DNA of 64,000 bases from contig CAYUZU010000019.1 in NCBI GenBank assembly GCA_964448675.1, forward strand, positions 37,464 to 101,463, given 5' to 3'. Source of the stretch: CAYUZU01 sp964448675 (lineage in GTDB: Bacteria > Planctomycetota > Phycisphaerae > UBA1845 > Fen-1342). The notes below the pieces were generated by a model. It had not been told where the DNA came from, ran no database searches, and worked only from the letters and a program-made list of their open reading frames with translations. Made by a program: the position numbers and the translations under genes. How positions within the stretch are numbered: the stretch's first letter is position 1; each line of letters begins with the position of its first letter. Shown piece by piece: positions 27,418-38,546 of this stretch.

Positions 27418-30231
27418 CTACGCGTGTACGTGCTGCTTCGCGAACGCCTGCTCGATGAGGCGCTGCTGCTCGAGCTTGTGGCTGGCGGCCGATCCGGTCG
27501 CCGGACTCGCCGACGCCGGGCGACTCACCACATCCAGCGGCCATCCGCCCGGCAGTTCACAGCCGAATCTTAAGCGCAAGTAGGGCCATGCGCCCATATT
27601 CTGCGGCTCCTCCTGCACCCAGAAAACAGGCGTGCCGGCAGCGAACGGCTCGAGCGCTGTGCGGAGCGTCTCTTCAGCCAGGGGGTAGTACTGCTCCAGC
27701 CGCAGGATGGCGACGTCCTCGTGCGACTGGGCCTGGCGCGCCTTGTGCAGGTCGTAGTAGACCTTGCCGCTGCAGAGCAGGATCCGCCTGGCGTCCTTCG
27801 GGCTCACGGCCGAATCGGCCAGAATCCGCTGGAAACCGCCACGGACCAGCTCGTCCAGCGACGAGGTCGCCGCCGGATGGCGCAGCAGGCTCTTGGGCGT
27901 CATCACGACCAGCGGCTTGCGCCATTTCCGCCGGACCTGGCGCCGCAGGAGGTGATAGATCTGTGCCGGGGTGCTGGGCTGTGCGACCTGGATGTTGTCC
28001 TCGGCGGCCATTGCCAGGAACCGCTCGAGGCGGGCGCTCGAGTGCTCCGGGCCCTGGCCCTCGAAGCCGTGCGGCAGCAGGAGCACGAGCCCGCTGAGGC
28101 TGTGCCATTTCTCCTCGGCGCTGGCGAGGAACTGGTCGATGTAGACCTGGGCCGCGTTGACGAAATCGCCGAACTGGGCCTCCCACATGACCAGCGCGTC
28201 GGGATACGCGATGCTGTACCCATACTCGAAACCCAACACCCCCGCCTCCGAAAGCGGGCTGTTGTAGACTTCGAACGGGGCCTGGTCGTCCGCCAGGTGC
28301 TGCAGCGGGGTGTGAGGCCGGCCGTCGTTGTGGTCACACAGGATCGCGTGGCGTTGGCTGAAGGTGCCGCGGGCGCTGTCCTGGCCGCTGAGCCGGACAC
28401 GCGTGCCTTCGGCCACCAGCGTGGCGAAGGCGAGGGACTCGGCCGCGGCCCAATCCAGCGGCTTGTCACCGGCCGCCATCTTCGCCCGGGCGTCCAGCAG
28501 CCGCTTGAGCTTGGGATGTGGCGTGAAGTCGTCCGGGACGCGGGCCTGCGCCGCGAGCAGCTCACTCAGACGCTCACGCGCCACACCGCTCTCGACGTCG
28601 GCCACGTTGGTGTCACGCCCACCGACGTAATTGCTCCAAACCTGTCCCAGGCCGCTGAGGCGGCGACTGACGGCCGGGCCTTCGTCACGCACACCCGCCA
28701 GGTGCTTTTCCAGATCGCGGCGGCGGCGGTCGGCGATTTCGTCGGCCTCTTCCTGCGTCACGCCCCGCAGGTCGAGCAGATGGTCGAGATAGCCGTCGCG
28801 GACGGACTTGCGCGCCGCGATGCGCTTGTACAGCGTCGGCTGGGTAAACGAGGGCTCGTCGCCTTCGTTGTGGCCATAACGCCGATAGCAGTACATGTCG
28901 ATCACGACGTCGCGGCCGAAGGTCTTGCGGAAGTCCATCGCCAGGCTGATGACCTGGGCGACGGCCTCGGGATTCTCGCCATTGACGTGGAAGATCGGGC
29001 TCTGCAGCATCTTGGCCACGTCGGTGGCGTACTTGGTGGAGCGACCCTCCTTCGGCGTGGTGGTGAAGCCAAGCTGGTTGTTGACGATCACGTGCAATGT
29101 GCCGCCGGTGCCGTAGCCGCGCAGCTCGCTCAGATTGAGCGTCTCCTGGACGATCCCCTCGCCGGCGAAGGCGGCGTCGCCGTGGATGATCAGGCCCATC
29201 GAATGCTCGCGGTGGCGATCGCCCTGGCGATCCTGCTTGGCCCGCACGCGGCCGAGCACCACCGGGTTGACGAATTCCAGGTGGCTCGGGTTGAAGCACA
29301 GCGCCAGGTGCAGCTTGCGGCCGGCGGCGGTGGTCCAGTCGCCGTGGTAGCCGAGGTGGTACTTGACGTCGCCGCGGCCGACGTACAGCTCGGCGTCGAG
29401 ATCCTCGAACAGGCGGAAGATCTGCCGCGGGCTCATGCCGACGATATTGGCGAGGACGTTGAGCCGGCCGCGATGGGCCATGCCGATGACGATTTCGTCA
29501 ATGCCCTGGTCGCCGGCGCGTTCGATCGCCATGTCGAGCAGGGGGATGAGGCTCTCGGCGCCCTCGAGCGAGAAGCGCTTGGCCCCGACGTATTTGCGCT
29601 GGATGAACTCCTCGAAGATGACGGCGTCGGTGAGCTTGGTCAGGATGCGGAGCTGCTGCTCACGCGTGAGTCCGATGCGGTTCTGCGTGCCCTCCATCCG
29701 CTCCTGAAGCCAATGCCGCGCCTCGAGCTGGTCGATGTGCATGAACTGGGCGCCGATCGAGCGGCAATACGTGTTCCGCAACAGGAAGAGGATCTCGCGC
29801 AGCGTGCGGGTGGCGGCACCGCTGATCGTGCGGCTCGAGAAGCGCCGATCGAGGTCGGCCTTGGTGAAGCCGTAGTGCCAGGGCTTGAGCTCCGGCCGAT
29901 TGGGCTTCGGGTGCCGCAGCGGGTCGACCTGGGCGATGATGTGGCCGCGGACGCGGTAGGCTCGCACCAACTGGTCGACGCGGTCCTGGCCGATGGCGGC
30001 GGGCGTCGTCGCGGCACCGTTGCCGTCGGCCGTCGTCGGGTTGAAAATGCTGTTCGGGCGGAACGACGGGCCGAGCCGCGAGACCGTTCCGTAGCGGTCG
30101 CCCACCGGGAGCTGGTCGAAGTACTGTCGCCACGCCGGTGGAAGCGAGGCGGGGTCGCGCAAGTAGGCGGCGTAGAGCTGTTCGAGGAAGGGCAGGCTGT
30201 CAACGTTGAGTTGCGTTTCGGGCTCGCTCAT
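27418..30231 (-). CDS. sucA: 2-oxoglutarate dehydrogenase E1 component
   Basis: 937 residues from the ATG at 30231; length and order fit OdhA/SucA. The N-terminal PFLEQLYAAYLRDPASLPPA segment is the E1o-specific binding helix. The core has the thiamine-diphosphate site (IHGDAAFAGEG, GTLHVIVNNQLGFTT) and MAHRGRLNVLAN. The C-terminal transketolase-like half (HLADDQAPFEVYNSPLSE, QFGDFVNAAQVYIDQF) is complete. It decarboxylates 2-oxoglutarate and hands succinyl to the E2 product of the next gene. The upstream DUF1573 gene lies 215 bases away on the same strand, so a separate promoter is likely. Confidence 0.97.
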   Translation of the reverse strand: MSEPETQLNVDSLPFLEQLYAAYLRDPASLPPAWRQYFDQLPVGDRYGTVSRLGPSFRPNSIFNPTTADGNGAATTPAAIGQDRVDQLVRAYRVRGHIIAQVDPLRHPKPNRPELKPWHYGFTKADLDRRFSSRTISGAATRTLREILFLLRNTYCRSIGAQFMHIDQLEARHWLQERMEGTQNRIGLTREQQLRILTKLTDAVIFEEFIQRKYVGAKRFSLEGAESLIPLLDMAIERAGDQGIDEIVIGMAHRGRLNVLANIVGMSPRQIFRLFEDLDAELYVGRGDVKYHLGYHGDWTTAAGRKLHLALCFNPSHLEFVNPVVLGRVRAKQDRQGDRHREHSMGLIIHGDAAFAGEGIVQETLNLSELRGYGTGGTLHVIVNNQLGFTTTPKEGRSTKYATDVAKMLQSPIFHVNGENPEAVAQVISLAMDFRKTFGRDVVIDMYCYRRYGHNEGDEPSFTQPTLYKRIAARKSVRDGYLDHLLDLRGVTQEEADEIADRRRRDLEKHLAGVRDEGPAVSRRLSGLGQVWSNYVGGRDTNVADVESGVARERLSELLAAQARVPDDFTPHPKLKRLLDARAKMAAGDKPLDWAAAESLAFATLVAEGTRVRLSGQDSARGTFSQRHAILCDHNDGRPHTPLQHLADDQAPFEVYNSPLSEAGVLGFEYGYSIAYPDALVMWEAQFGDFVNAAQVYIDQFLASAEEKWHSLSGLVLLLPHGFEGQGPEHSSARLERFLAMAAEDNIQVAQPSTPAQIYHLLRRQVRRKWRKPLVVMTPKSLLRHPAATSSLDELVRGGFQRILADSAVSPKDARRILLCSGKVYYDLHKARQAQSHEDVAILRLEQYYPLAEETLRTALEPFAAGTPVFWVQEEPQNMGAWPYLRLRFGCELPGGWPLDVVSRPASASPATGSAASHKLEQQRLIEQAFAKQHVHA

Positions 30232-30446
30232 CGATCGGTGTCCGGGCTCTCGGGGTACGAGTTGTTCATGACGGCACGCCCCGGCCGCGGTGCCTACGAT
30301 CCGCACCACGGGCCGGCGCCGGGCCCTGGCAGAGAATGGTCTCCCTTGGTTTGCCTCTATTATAGCCGCCCGATCCTCTCGCGAAGACCGGGCGGGCCGT
30401 GGTTTGAGCAAAGAGGCAGGATCGCGCTCGGCGACGCGGGGTTCCC

Positions 30447-31661
30447 TCAGTCCTCTCCGCCGCCGTCGGGCTCGTCGGCCTCCGTCTCGGCGTCATGCTC
30501 GCGAATCGCTTCGTCGATGCGCTGCTTGATCGAGGCGGGATCGGCGTCGTTGCGGGCCGACGGGGGTTTCTGGGCGGCGGTGCGCCGGGTTGGCATGCGG
30601 TGCCGGAAGATGTCGAGATCGAGCTTGCGGTAGAACGGCGACGCCGCGTCGGTGTGGATCTCAACCCGGGTGCCCGTGGCGGGCACATCCTCGTAAGCCG
30701 GCAACATGACCTCCAGCTTGTGCATGCCCATGGTTGCCTTCCCGGTCGGCGCCAGGGTCTCCAGCAGCTTGCACTGGATGGCATCACCGGCGACGACGAC
30801 CTGTTCGATCTTGACCGGCGTGTCCTTGCGGTAACGGACCTGCACCACCCGCGGCGTGGGCTCGACCTGCGTCGGCGGCACGAACAGCCGCCGGGGGTTG
30901 AGGTACACCGCCGGCGGGATTGCGGCCGCGAGCTGCACCGTGATGGTGGGGGCCTGCTCCACGCCGGTCGCCAGCTTGACCGAGGAGAACTTGCGCCCGG
31001 GGCTGATGGGGGGCTGCGTGGTCGCGATCACCTCGTACTTCTGGCCGGGCTCGAGCTCCTTCACCTTCACGTCGAAGTAGCCAGTGTCCTGGTCGTCGGC
31101 GACTCGGAGCTTGATCGGCTCGTCGTACTGATTCTCCATGACGATCGACTGCGAGGCGACTTCGTCGGGGCTGAGGTCACGAAAGTAGATGCGGCTCGTG
31201 GGGGTGGCCTTGAACAGCCGCTTCACGTGGCCCTTGACCGGGATCACCACCAGCGGGTTGGTCGGGTCGTTGGATTCCAGCATCACCTTCTTGTTCGCCG
31301 GCCCCACGTGGGATGTGGCGTACGAGATCGTGATCTTGGTGGACTCGCCCGGCGGCAGGGGGCTTTTCGGTGCGCTGGGCACGGTGCAGCCGCAACTGCT
31401 CTTGGCGACGATCTCGAGCGGCTCGGTGCCGGTATTGCGAATGGTGAACTCGCCCTTGGCGTCGGCCCCTTCCCACACTTCGCCGAAATCAAACACGCTC
31501 GGCTGGACCGCGATGCGGGCCTTGCTGTCGGGATCCACCTTGGGCCGCGCTGCGCGCTGCTGCGGCGCAGGAACGGGCTCGAGCTTCGTCTGCGCCAGCG
31601 TCACATCGGCCGCCAGCAGCAATACGCCGGCTGCGACCCACCAATGTCTCGTGAACATCAT
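30447..31661 (-). CDS. Exported DUF1573-domain protein
   Basis: 404 residues. Two adjacent ATGs (31661, 31658) follow AGGAGG; the first is used. A signal peptide (WWVAAGVLLLAADVTLAQ) precedes a DUF1573-type Ig-like domain with the motif FDFGEVWEGADAKGEFTIRN and SSCGCT, which is a conserved double-cysteine signature of the family. More beta strands and a Pro-rich segment follow; the C-terminal 50 residues are acidic and low in complexity. The role of DUF1573 proteins is unknown; they are exported and frequent in Bacteroidetes and Planctomycetes. Probably transcribed from its own promoter in the gap upstream. Confidence 0.8.
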   Translation of the reverse strand: MMFTRHWWVAAGVLLLAADVTLAQTKLEPVPAPQQRAARPKVDPDSKARIAVQPSVFDFGEVWEGADAKGEFTIRNTGTEPLEIVAKSSCGCTVPSAPKSPLPPGESTKITISYATSHVGPANKKVMLESNDPTNPLVVIPVKGHVKRLFKATPTSRIYFRDLSPDEVASQSIVMENQYDEPIKLRVADDQDTGYFDVKVKELEPGQKYEVIATTQPPISPGRKFSSVKLATGVEQAPTITVQLAAAIPPAVYLNPRRLFVPPTQVEPTPRVVQVRYRKDTPVKIEQVVVAGDAIQCKLLETLAPTGKATMGMHKLEVMLPAYEDVPATGTRVEIHTDAASPFYRKLDLDIFRHRMPTRRTAAQKPPSARNDADPASIKQRIDEAIREHDAETEADEPDGGGED

Positions 31662-32083
31662 GTCGAACCTCCTGTTGGACCCATCCACAACGGTGCGCAC
31701 GGACTGCCCGGGGACACCCGCTACCGGTTCTTTCGGTCTGCCGGGTCTCCTGGTTGCAGCGGCGCCGGGGCATTCGTGTCGCCCGACCGGCAGCATGGCC
31801 ATCCGCCGCACGCCAACCATGCAGTATATCGTATGACACACGATGGCAAGCAGGGGCTCCGCGCTGGCGCTTCGGGCGGCAAGACGCTATAAGTGCTTTT
31901 CGGCAATAGGTTTGCGTGCGGAGGCCCCGACTGCGCTGCAAAGAGCCGCGGCGGGCGGAGCAGACGCACGCGCCGATGGCACGCGCTAGGCTCGACCAGC
32001 CCCGGCTCGGTTCGTGGCATGTCGGGCGGTTCTTGCCTGGGCATCGGGCGGCCGGGCGCGCCGGGGCCGACGCCGGCGCTGGC
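31662..32083. other. Intergenic region with candidate promoter for the DUF1573 gene
   Basis: 420 bases. On the minus strand TTGCCA (31844-31849) and TATACT (31823-31828) are 15 bases apart, shorter than ideal, and point toward the DUF1573 gene. The rest is GC-rich with no gene that I can support. Confidence 0.35.
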
Positions 32084-32461
32084 TCAGCTCTTGAGCTTGC
32101 TGTTGAGCACGCCCAGCAATTGCTGGTTGTCGATCGGCTTCTGGAAGACGCCGCTGAGGCCCAGCTCGTTGTAATTGATGTTGAGGTTCACCTGGTCGCC
32201 GACCGAGCTGAGCATGTACACGGGCTTGTCGTTGCCGGCGGCCTTGAGCTCCTTGACCAGGCTGGTGCCTGCATCGACCTCTTCCATCATCAGGTCGACG
32301 ATGATCAGGTCGGGGTTGGCCTCCTTGAACTTGGTCAAGCCCTCGGCGGCGCTGCGGGCCGGTACCATCACATAGCCGTTCGATTCCAGCACCAGCTTGA
32401 GCGCATCGAGCAGATCCGGATCGTCGTCCACACAGAGAATAACGTGCTTGCCGTCTTGCAT
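32084..32461 (-). CDS. Single-domain response regulator coupled to the hydrogenase operon
   Basis: 125 residues, only a CheY-like receiver: acidic pocket CVDDDPDLLD (Asp12/Asp13), phosphoacceptor Asp56 in DLIIVDLMM, a Ser/Thr switch in MLSSVGD and the conserved Lys in FQKPID. There is no output domain. Its ATG overlaps the stop codon of the maturation protease by one base (TGATG), so it is the last gene of the hox operon and is probably translationally coupled. No histidine kinase is nearby. It might report hydrogenase redox state to another protein, but that is inference. Confidence 0.85.
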   Translation of the reverse strand: MQDGKHVILCVDDDPDLLDALKLVLESNGYVMVPARSAAEGLTKFKEANPDLIIVDLMMEEVDAGTSLVKELKAAGNDKPVYMLSSVGDQVNLNINYNELGLSGVFQKPIDNQQLLGVLNSKLKS

Positions 32462-32979
32462 CAGTGGTCCCCATGCGCGAGCGGCGACGCCGGTGCTCCC
32501 GCCGACGCCGTCACCGCCTCGCTGAAGGTACGTTGAAGGATGATCGGTTCGATAAAAGACAAAGCGGCGGCGAGGTTCGCCTCAGCTCGCGGAGACAGCC
32601 CCTCGCCGAACTCGTTGAATTCATAGCCGCGGATCGCCAGCAGGTAGGGCTCGACTTCTGCGCCGAATAGCTCCTCGGCCAGGGCCACCACGCCGCTCGG
32701 CTTGACACTGTGCGTGCTGAAGCTCGTTGTTGTGCCGGGCGCGACCCGGTGCAGCGCGAAGGGGGCCGGATCCTCGGTGGTCGCGTCGATGAACAGCACG
32801 GTGCCGTGCTCGGCCACCGCCGCCGCGTCCTCGACCGTCAACTGGTAGTCCTGGTCGATGGTGACGTTCGGCAGCGGTCGCGCTTCGAGCGCGGTCGCCG
32901 CGGCCGGCCCCAGGCCATCGTCGCGGCGGCCCGGATTGCCGAAGCCGATGATCAGCAGCTTGGCGTGCTCCGCTTGCAT
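32461..32979 (-). CDS. hoxW: Hydrogenase maturation protease (HoxW-type endopeptidase)
   Basis: 172 residues from the ATG at 32979. Carries the family motifs IIGFGNPGRRDDGLGPA with the nickel-binding Asp/Glu region, IDQDYQLTVEDA and FIDATTEDP, and HSVKPSGVV. It removes the C-terminal peptide of HoxH after nickel insertion, which must be cleaved next to the histidine of DPCLSCATH in the hoxH product. It follows hoxH within the operon with an 8-base gap, and its stop overlaps the response-regulator start. The C-terminal tail (about 20 residues, Ala/Pro rich) is longer than in some homologues. Confidence 0.85.
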   Translation of the reverse strand: MQAEHAKLLIIGFGNPGRRDDGLGPAAATALEARPLPNVTIDQDYQLTVEDAAAVAEHGTVLFIDATTEDPAPFALHRVAPGTTTSFSTHSVKPSGVVALAEELFGAEVEPYLLAIRGYEFNEFGEGLSPRAEANLAAALSFIEPIILQRTFSEAVTASAGAPASPLAHGDH

Positions 32980-32987
32980 CACCTGCC

Positions 32988-34442
32988 TCAGAGGCTGCAT
33001 CCCTTGGCCTTGCGATCGACGGTCTGACCCTGGTGGTCCACGACCTCGACGACGAGCGGCATCTGGCCCATCGCGTGGGTGGCACAGGACAGGCACGGGT
33101 CGTACGCCCGGATCGCCACCTCGACGTGGTTCAGCAGCCCCTCGGTGATCTCGACGCCGTTGAGATGATCGCGGGCGACCTTGTTCACGGCGCGGTTCAT
33201 CGGCTCGTTGTTGTTGGTGGTCGAGACGATCAGGTTCGCCATCGTAACCTGGTCGTTGTCATCCACCTTGTAATGGTGGAACAGGGTACCGCGCGGCGCC
33301 TCGATCAGGCCGACGGCTTCGCCGCGGCGCTGGCCGGTCGCCACGAGGTCCTCGCCCTGGAGGTCCTTGTCGTCGAGCAGCTCCTTGATCTTCTCGATCG
33401 AATGGAGCAGCTCGATCATGCGCGTCCAGTGGTACGCCATGGTGATGTTGCAGGTCTTGTTGCCGGTGGCCTCGCGGAACTCCTTGAGCGCCGCGTCCGC
33501 CTCCGGGGTGTCGATCTTGTCGGCGGTGTTGATGCGGGCCAGCGGACCGACGCGGTACCAGCCGTTCTCCGGCCCGAGCGACTTGATGAACGGGAACTTC
33601 ATGTACGACCAGGGCTTGACCTCTTCGGCGATGTAGTCCAGATACTTCTGGTAGTCGACCTGGTCGAAGATCTTGTTGCCGTCCTTGTCGATGGCGCGCA
33701 GGTTGCCGTGGTATAGATCCATCGCGCCGTCCTCGCGGATCAGCGAGAGGTGGTTGGACTCGAACGAGCCGAAATCGGCCACCTTGTCGAGGTTCTCGAC
33801 CGTGTAGTCCTTGGCGATCTTTAGCGCGCCGCGCGACCACTCGATCTGCTGATCGAGGTCGGCCAGCAGCTCATCGCGCTCCTTGACCGACAGGTTCTTG
33901 TTGATGCCGCCGGGGATCGCGCCCGTGCCGTGGATCTTCTTGCCGGCGGTGCGCTTGATGACCTCCTGGCCGTACTTGCGCATCATCACGCCCTGCACCG
34001 CGAGGTCGGGGTACTTGCCCGCGACACCGATGACGTTGCGTATCGCCGGGTCGGCATCAAACCCGAACAGGAGGTCGGGCGAGCACAGGTGGAAGAAGTG
34101 CAGCGCGTGCGACTGGAACTGCTGCCCGTAGTGCATGAGGCGGCGCATCTTCTCGGCCGTCGGCGGGATCTTGTCGACGCCCGCGATGAGGTCCATTGCC
34201 TTGGCCGCCGCCAGGTGGTGGCTGACCGGGCAGATGCCGCACAGTCGCTGCACCAGCACCGGAACCTCCCAGAATGGGCGGCCCTGGATGAAGCGTTCAA
34301 AGCCGCGGAATTCGACGATATGCAGGCGCGTCTGCTGCACCTGCTTGTTTTCGTCGAGCAGGATCGTGACCTTGCCGTGCCCTTCGACACGGGTTACCGG
34401 CTCGATCGAAATGCGTTTCAGGCCATTGGTCGTGGTCGCCAC
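32988..34442 (-). CDS. hoxH: [NiFe] hydrogenase large subunit (group 3d-like, HoxH)
   Basis: 484 residues. Both nickel motifs are present: N-terminal RLCGICPVSHH (Cys68, Cys71) and C-terminal DPCLSCATHA (Cys450, Cys453), followed by a 28-residue extension that the protease removes after His456. The length and the sequence around the second motif match HoxH of bidirectional NAD-linked hydrogenases. It holds the Ni-Fe(CN)2CO centre where H2 is made or oxidised. The gene follows hoxY after a 106-base gap. No selenocysteine codon replaces either cysteine of the second motif. Confidence 0.96.
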   Translation of the reverse strand: MATTTNGLKRISIEPVTRVEGHGKVTILLDENKQVQQTRLHIVEFRGFERFIQGRPFWEVPVLVQRLCGICPVSHHLAAAKAMDLIAGVDKIPPTAEKMRRLMHYGQQFQSHALHFFHLCSPDLLFGFDADPAIRNVIGVAGKYPDLAVQGVMMRKYGQEVIKRTAGKKIHGTGAIPGGINKNLSVKERDELLADLDQQIEWSRGALKIAKDYTVENLDKVADFGSFESNHLSLIREDGAMDLYHGNLRAIDKDGNKIFDQVDYQKYLDYIAEEVKPWSYMKFPFIKSLGPENGWYRVGPLARINTADKIDTPEADAALKEFREATGNKTCNITMAYHWTRMIELLHSIEKIKELLDDKDLQGEDLVATGQRRGEAVGLIEAPRGTLFHHYKVDDNDQVTMANLIVSTTNNNEPMNRAVNKVARDHLNGVEITEGLLNHVEVAIRAYDPCLSCATHAMGQMPLVVEVVDHQGQTVDRKAKGCSL

Positions 34443-34548
34443 GGTTCGTCCTCCAGGACAATGTAGATTACAGAATGATCAGCAGTCGATCTTAGGCGCA
34501 GCCGTCCGGAACTTCAGGCCGAGCTGACCATTCGTCACCAGTCGCTCC

Positions 34549-35103
34549 CTAGTCGTATTTCACCAGTTCGTACGGCAGCGCCACCGGCTTGTCCGACAGC
34601 AACGCCACCAGGGCCTCCCACAGCGTATCCGCCGGCGGGGGGCAGCCGGGCAGGTGATAATCGATTTTCACCACTTCGTGGCAGGGGTATACCTTGTTGA
34701 GCAGCAGCGGGATTTCCGGGTCGTTGGGGACGCGGTTGTCGGGGTTGTGCACCGAAGGGCCGTTGAGAAAGGCCTCGTCGAGGCATTCCTTGAGCGGGAT
34801 GGTGTTCCGCATGGCGGGAATGCCGCCCATGATGGCGCAATCGCCGACGGAGATCAGGATGTCGCAGTGCTCGCGGAACTTGCGCAGCACCTCGACGTTT
34901 TCCTCGTTACAGCAGCCGCCCTCGATCAGGCCGACCGTGCAGCGGCCGGTGAACTCCTTGATGTCGTCAATGGGCGACTTGTCGAAATCCACCAGCTCGA
35001 CGAGCTTGAGAATGCGATCGTCGATGTCCAGCAGGGACATGTGGCAGCCGAAGCAGCCGGCCAGCGACGTCGTTGCGACCTTGGGTTTGCCGTTAGATGC
35101 CAT
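34549..35103 (-). CDS. hoxY: [NiFe] hydrogenase small subunit (HoxY)
   Basis: 184 residues. The CFGCHMSLLD motif (Cys17, Cys20), GLIEGGCCNEEN, ISVGDCAIMGG and LPGCPPPADTLWEAL provide the four cysteines for the proximal [4Fe-4S] cluster, and the short length fits HoxY rather than a membrane-bound small subunit, which would carry a long twin-arginine signal. It pairs with HoxH and passes electrons to HoxU/HoxF. It starts 12 bases after hoxU ends. Confidence 0.95.
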   Translation of the reverse strand: MASNGKPKVATTSLAGCFGCHMSLLDIDDRILKLVELVDFDKSPIDDIKEFTGRCTVGLIEGGCCNEENVEVLRKFREHCDILISVGDCAIMGGIPAMRNTIPLKECLDEAFLNGPSVHNPDNRVPNDPEIPLLLNKVYPCHEVVKIDYHLPGCPPPADTLWEALVALLSDKPVALPYELVKYD

Positions 35104-35115
35104 GCCGGTCCTCCT

Positions 35116-35829
35116 TTACTTCGCGGCCGCCTCGGCCTCGATTTCCGAGCCGATGGGCTTGGTGTCGTACTTGCGCTGGCCGACCGGCACCGCATAGCCG
35201 ACGCGCTTCTTGAGGATCGCGCCGACCGGGCAGGACTCCACGGCCTTGTCCGTCACGTCCACGTTGGTGTCCTTGAGCTGCGCCTCGGCGTTGACGGCCA
35301 CGCGCTTGTGCGGGCCGCGGCCCACGAACTCGAAGACGTGCTTGTTGTCGATGTCGCGCGACGCCCGCACGCAGCGTCCGCACAGGATGCAGCGGTTGCG
35401 ATCGATGAGGATGTCCGGGTGCGACGCGTCCACATCGCGCTTCGGGAACAGGTAGGGGTACTTCGGCGCGGTGATGCCGAACCGGTACGCCATCGCCTGC
35501 AATTCGCAGTTGCCGCTCTTCTCGCAGAACATGCAGAAGTGGTTGCCCTCGACGAAGAGCATGTCCACGATGTTCCGGCGGATGCTGTTGATCTTCTCGG
35601 TCTCGTTCTCGACCACCATGCCCGGGGCGATCGGCTGGGTGCAGGCCGACTGCGGCCGGCCGTTGGCGATCACCGTGCACAGGCGACAACTGCCGTGCGG
35701 CACCAGCCCCTTCAGGTAGCACAGGCGCGGGATGTACACGCCGTTGTCCTGGGCCGCTTCGATGATGGTCTGGCCCGGCTGGCCTTTGATTTCCTTGCCG
35801 TCGATGGTGAATTCAATCGTGTCACTCAT
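35116..35829 (-). CDS. hoxU: Hydrogenase diaphorase subunit HoxU (NuoG-like)
   Basis: 237 residues. An N-terminal 2Fe-2S ferredoxin domain (GQTIIEAAQDNGVYIPRLC, then HGSCRLCTV and SACTQPIAPG) is followed by a His/Cys cluster region (LFVEGNHFCMFCEKSGNCEL) and a paired 4Fe-4S section (CILCGRCVRA, VESCPVGAIL). This is the electron wire between the HoxYH hydrogenase and the HoxF NADH site. In the operon it is 27 bases downstream of hoxF and 12 bases upstream of hoxY. Confidence 0.95.
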   Translation of the reverse strand: MSDTIEFTIDGKEIKGQPGQTIIEAAQDNGVYIPRLCYLKGLVPHGSCRLCTVIANGRPQSACTQPIAPGMVVENETEKINSIRRNIVDMLFVEGNHFCMFCEKSGNCELQAMAYRFGITAPKYPYLFPKRDVDASHPDILIDRNRCILCGRCVRASRDIDNKHVFEFVGRGPHKRVAVNAEAQLKDTNVDVTDKAVESCPVGAILKKRVGYAVPVGQRKYDTKPIGSEIEAEAAAK

Positions 35830-35856
35830 ATCTTCACGCTTCCTTTGCGACAGTCA

Positions 35857-37674
<1,818 letters not shown>

Positions 37675-37862
37675 GGGAACCCTCGTCTGTTCGAGCCAAA
37701 CCTTTCAGAAACCCGAGACGAACATCCCGATTCGGAACGCGGCCTGCGAAGCCGCTTTGTACCTTGGCGGGACCGACAGAAACGAAAATTGTACGGCGCG
37801 CCTTTCGGCGGCGGGTCACGCGCTACCGGTCTGCGAGAGCGGCAAGACGCCAGGCGGGATGC
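37675..37862. other. Gap between hypB and hoxF
   Basis: 188 bases between the hyp and hox gene blocks on the minus strand. It could hold an internal promoter for hoxF, but I see no convincing -35/-10 pair or operator. Confidence 0.3.
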
Positions 37863-38546
37863 TCAACCCCGCTGATCGGGCGTGGCACGGGCACGTTGCC
37901 CCCGTTGTTCGGCGAGCCATCCCAGCCAGTTTTCCAGGCCTTGACCAGTCTTGGGTGAACACTCAATCACCGACGCGCGTGAGTTAATCCGAGAAAGATC
38001 TTCATACACCTTCTGTTTGGCGTAGTCAAGAATACCAATTAGGTCCACTTTCGTGAGCAGCACCACGTCCGCCGGCTGAAACAGCGTCGGGTACTTCGCC
38101 ACCTTGTCGTCACCTTCCGGCACACTCAACAACACCGCGCGCACGTGCTCGCCCAGGTCGTGCGCCGCCGGACAAACCATGTTTCCCACATTCTCGATGA
38201 ACAGGAAATCAATCCGTTCCAGCTTGAGTGTGTCCAGGCCGGCGTGAACCTGCGACGCCGACAGGTGGCAGCCGCGCCCGGTATTGATCTGCGTGATCTC
38301 AGCAGCGCTCGCGCCCAGGCGTTCGGCGTCGCGCGTTGTCTGCAGGTCGCCGACGAGGACCGCGCAACGTTGCTGCTGTGCGGCCAGCGCCGGAATGGTT
38401 TGCTCCAGCAGCGTGGTCTTGCCGCTGCCGGGGGCGCTCATGATGTTCACCGCGACGACACCGGCCGCGTCCATCCGCCGGCGGTTGTCCTGGGCGACCG
38501 CCTCGTTGGCTTTCAGCACGCTCTCTACAACATGGATACGTGTCAT
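37863..38546 (-). CDS. hypB: Hydrogenase nickel-incorporation GTPase HypB
   Basis: 227 residues. GTPase motifs: P-loop APGSGKTTLL, the metal-binding CHLSASQVHAGLD region, the switch IENVGNMVCPA, and LLTKVDL for guanine specificity. It lacks both the N-terminal CxxCGC nickel site and the histidine-rich tract found in many HypB proteins, so it is the plain form that relies on metal at the GTPase site. It inserts nickel into HoxH together with HypA. The start ATG overlaps the hypA stop by 4 bases (ATGA). Confidence 0.95.
   Translation of the reverse strand: MTRIHVVESVLKANEAVAQDNRRRMDAAGVVAVNIMSAPGSGKTTLLEQTIPALAAQQQRCAVLVGDLQTTRDAERLGASAAEITQINTGRGCHLSASQVHAGLDTLKLERIDFLFIENVGNMVCPAAHDLGEHVRAVLLSVPEGDDKVAKYPTLFQPADVVLLTKVDLIGILDYAKQKVYEDLSRINSRASVIECSPKTGQGLENWLGWLAEQRGQRARATPDQRG

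Noticed and set aside
27721..30633. 970-codon plus-strand ORF opposite sucA
   Set aside because: Antisense shadow caused by high GC; no motifs and low-complexity composition.
32988..34442. Possible selenocysteine in the HoxH C-terminal nickel motif
   Set aside because: Both codons of the DPCLSC motif encode cysteine, with no TGA; the hydrogenase is not of the NiFeSe type.
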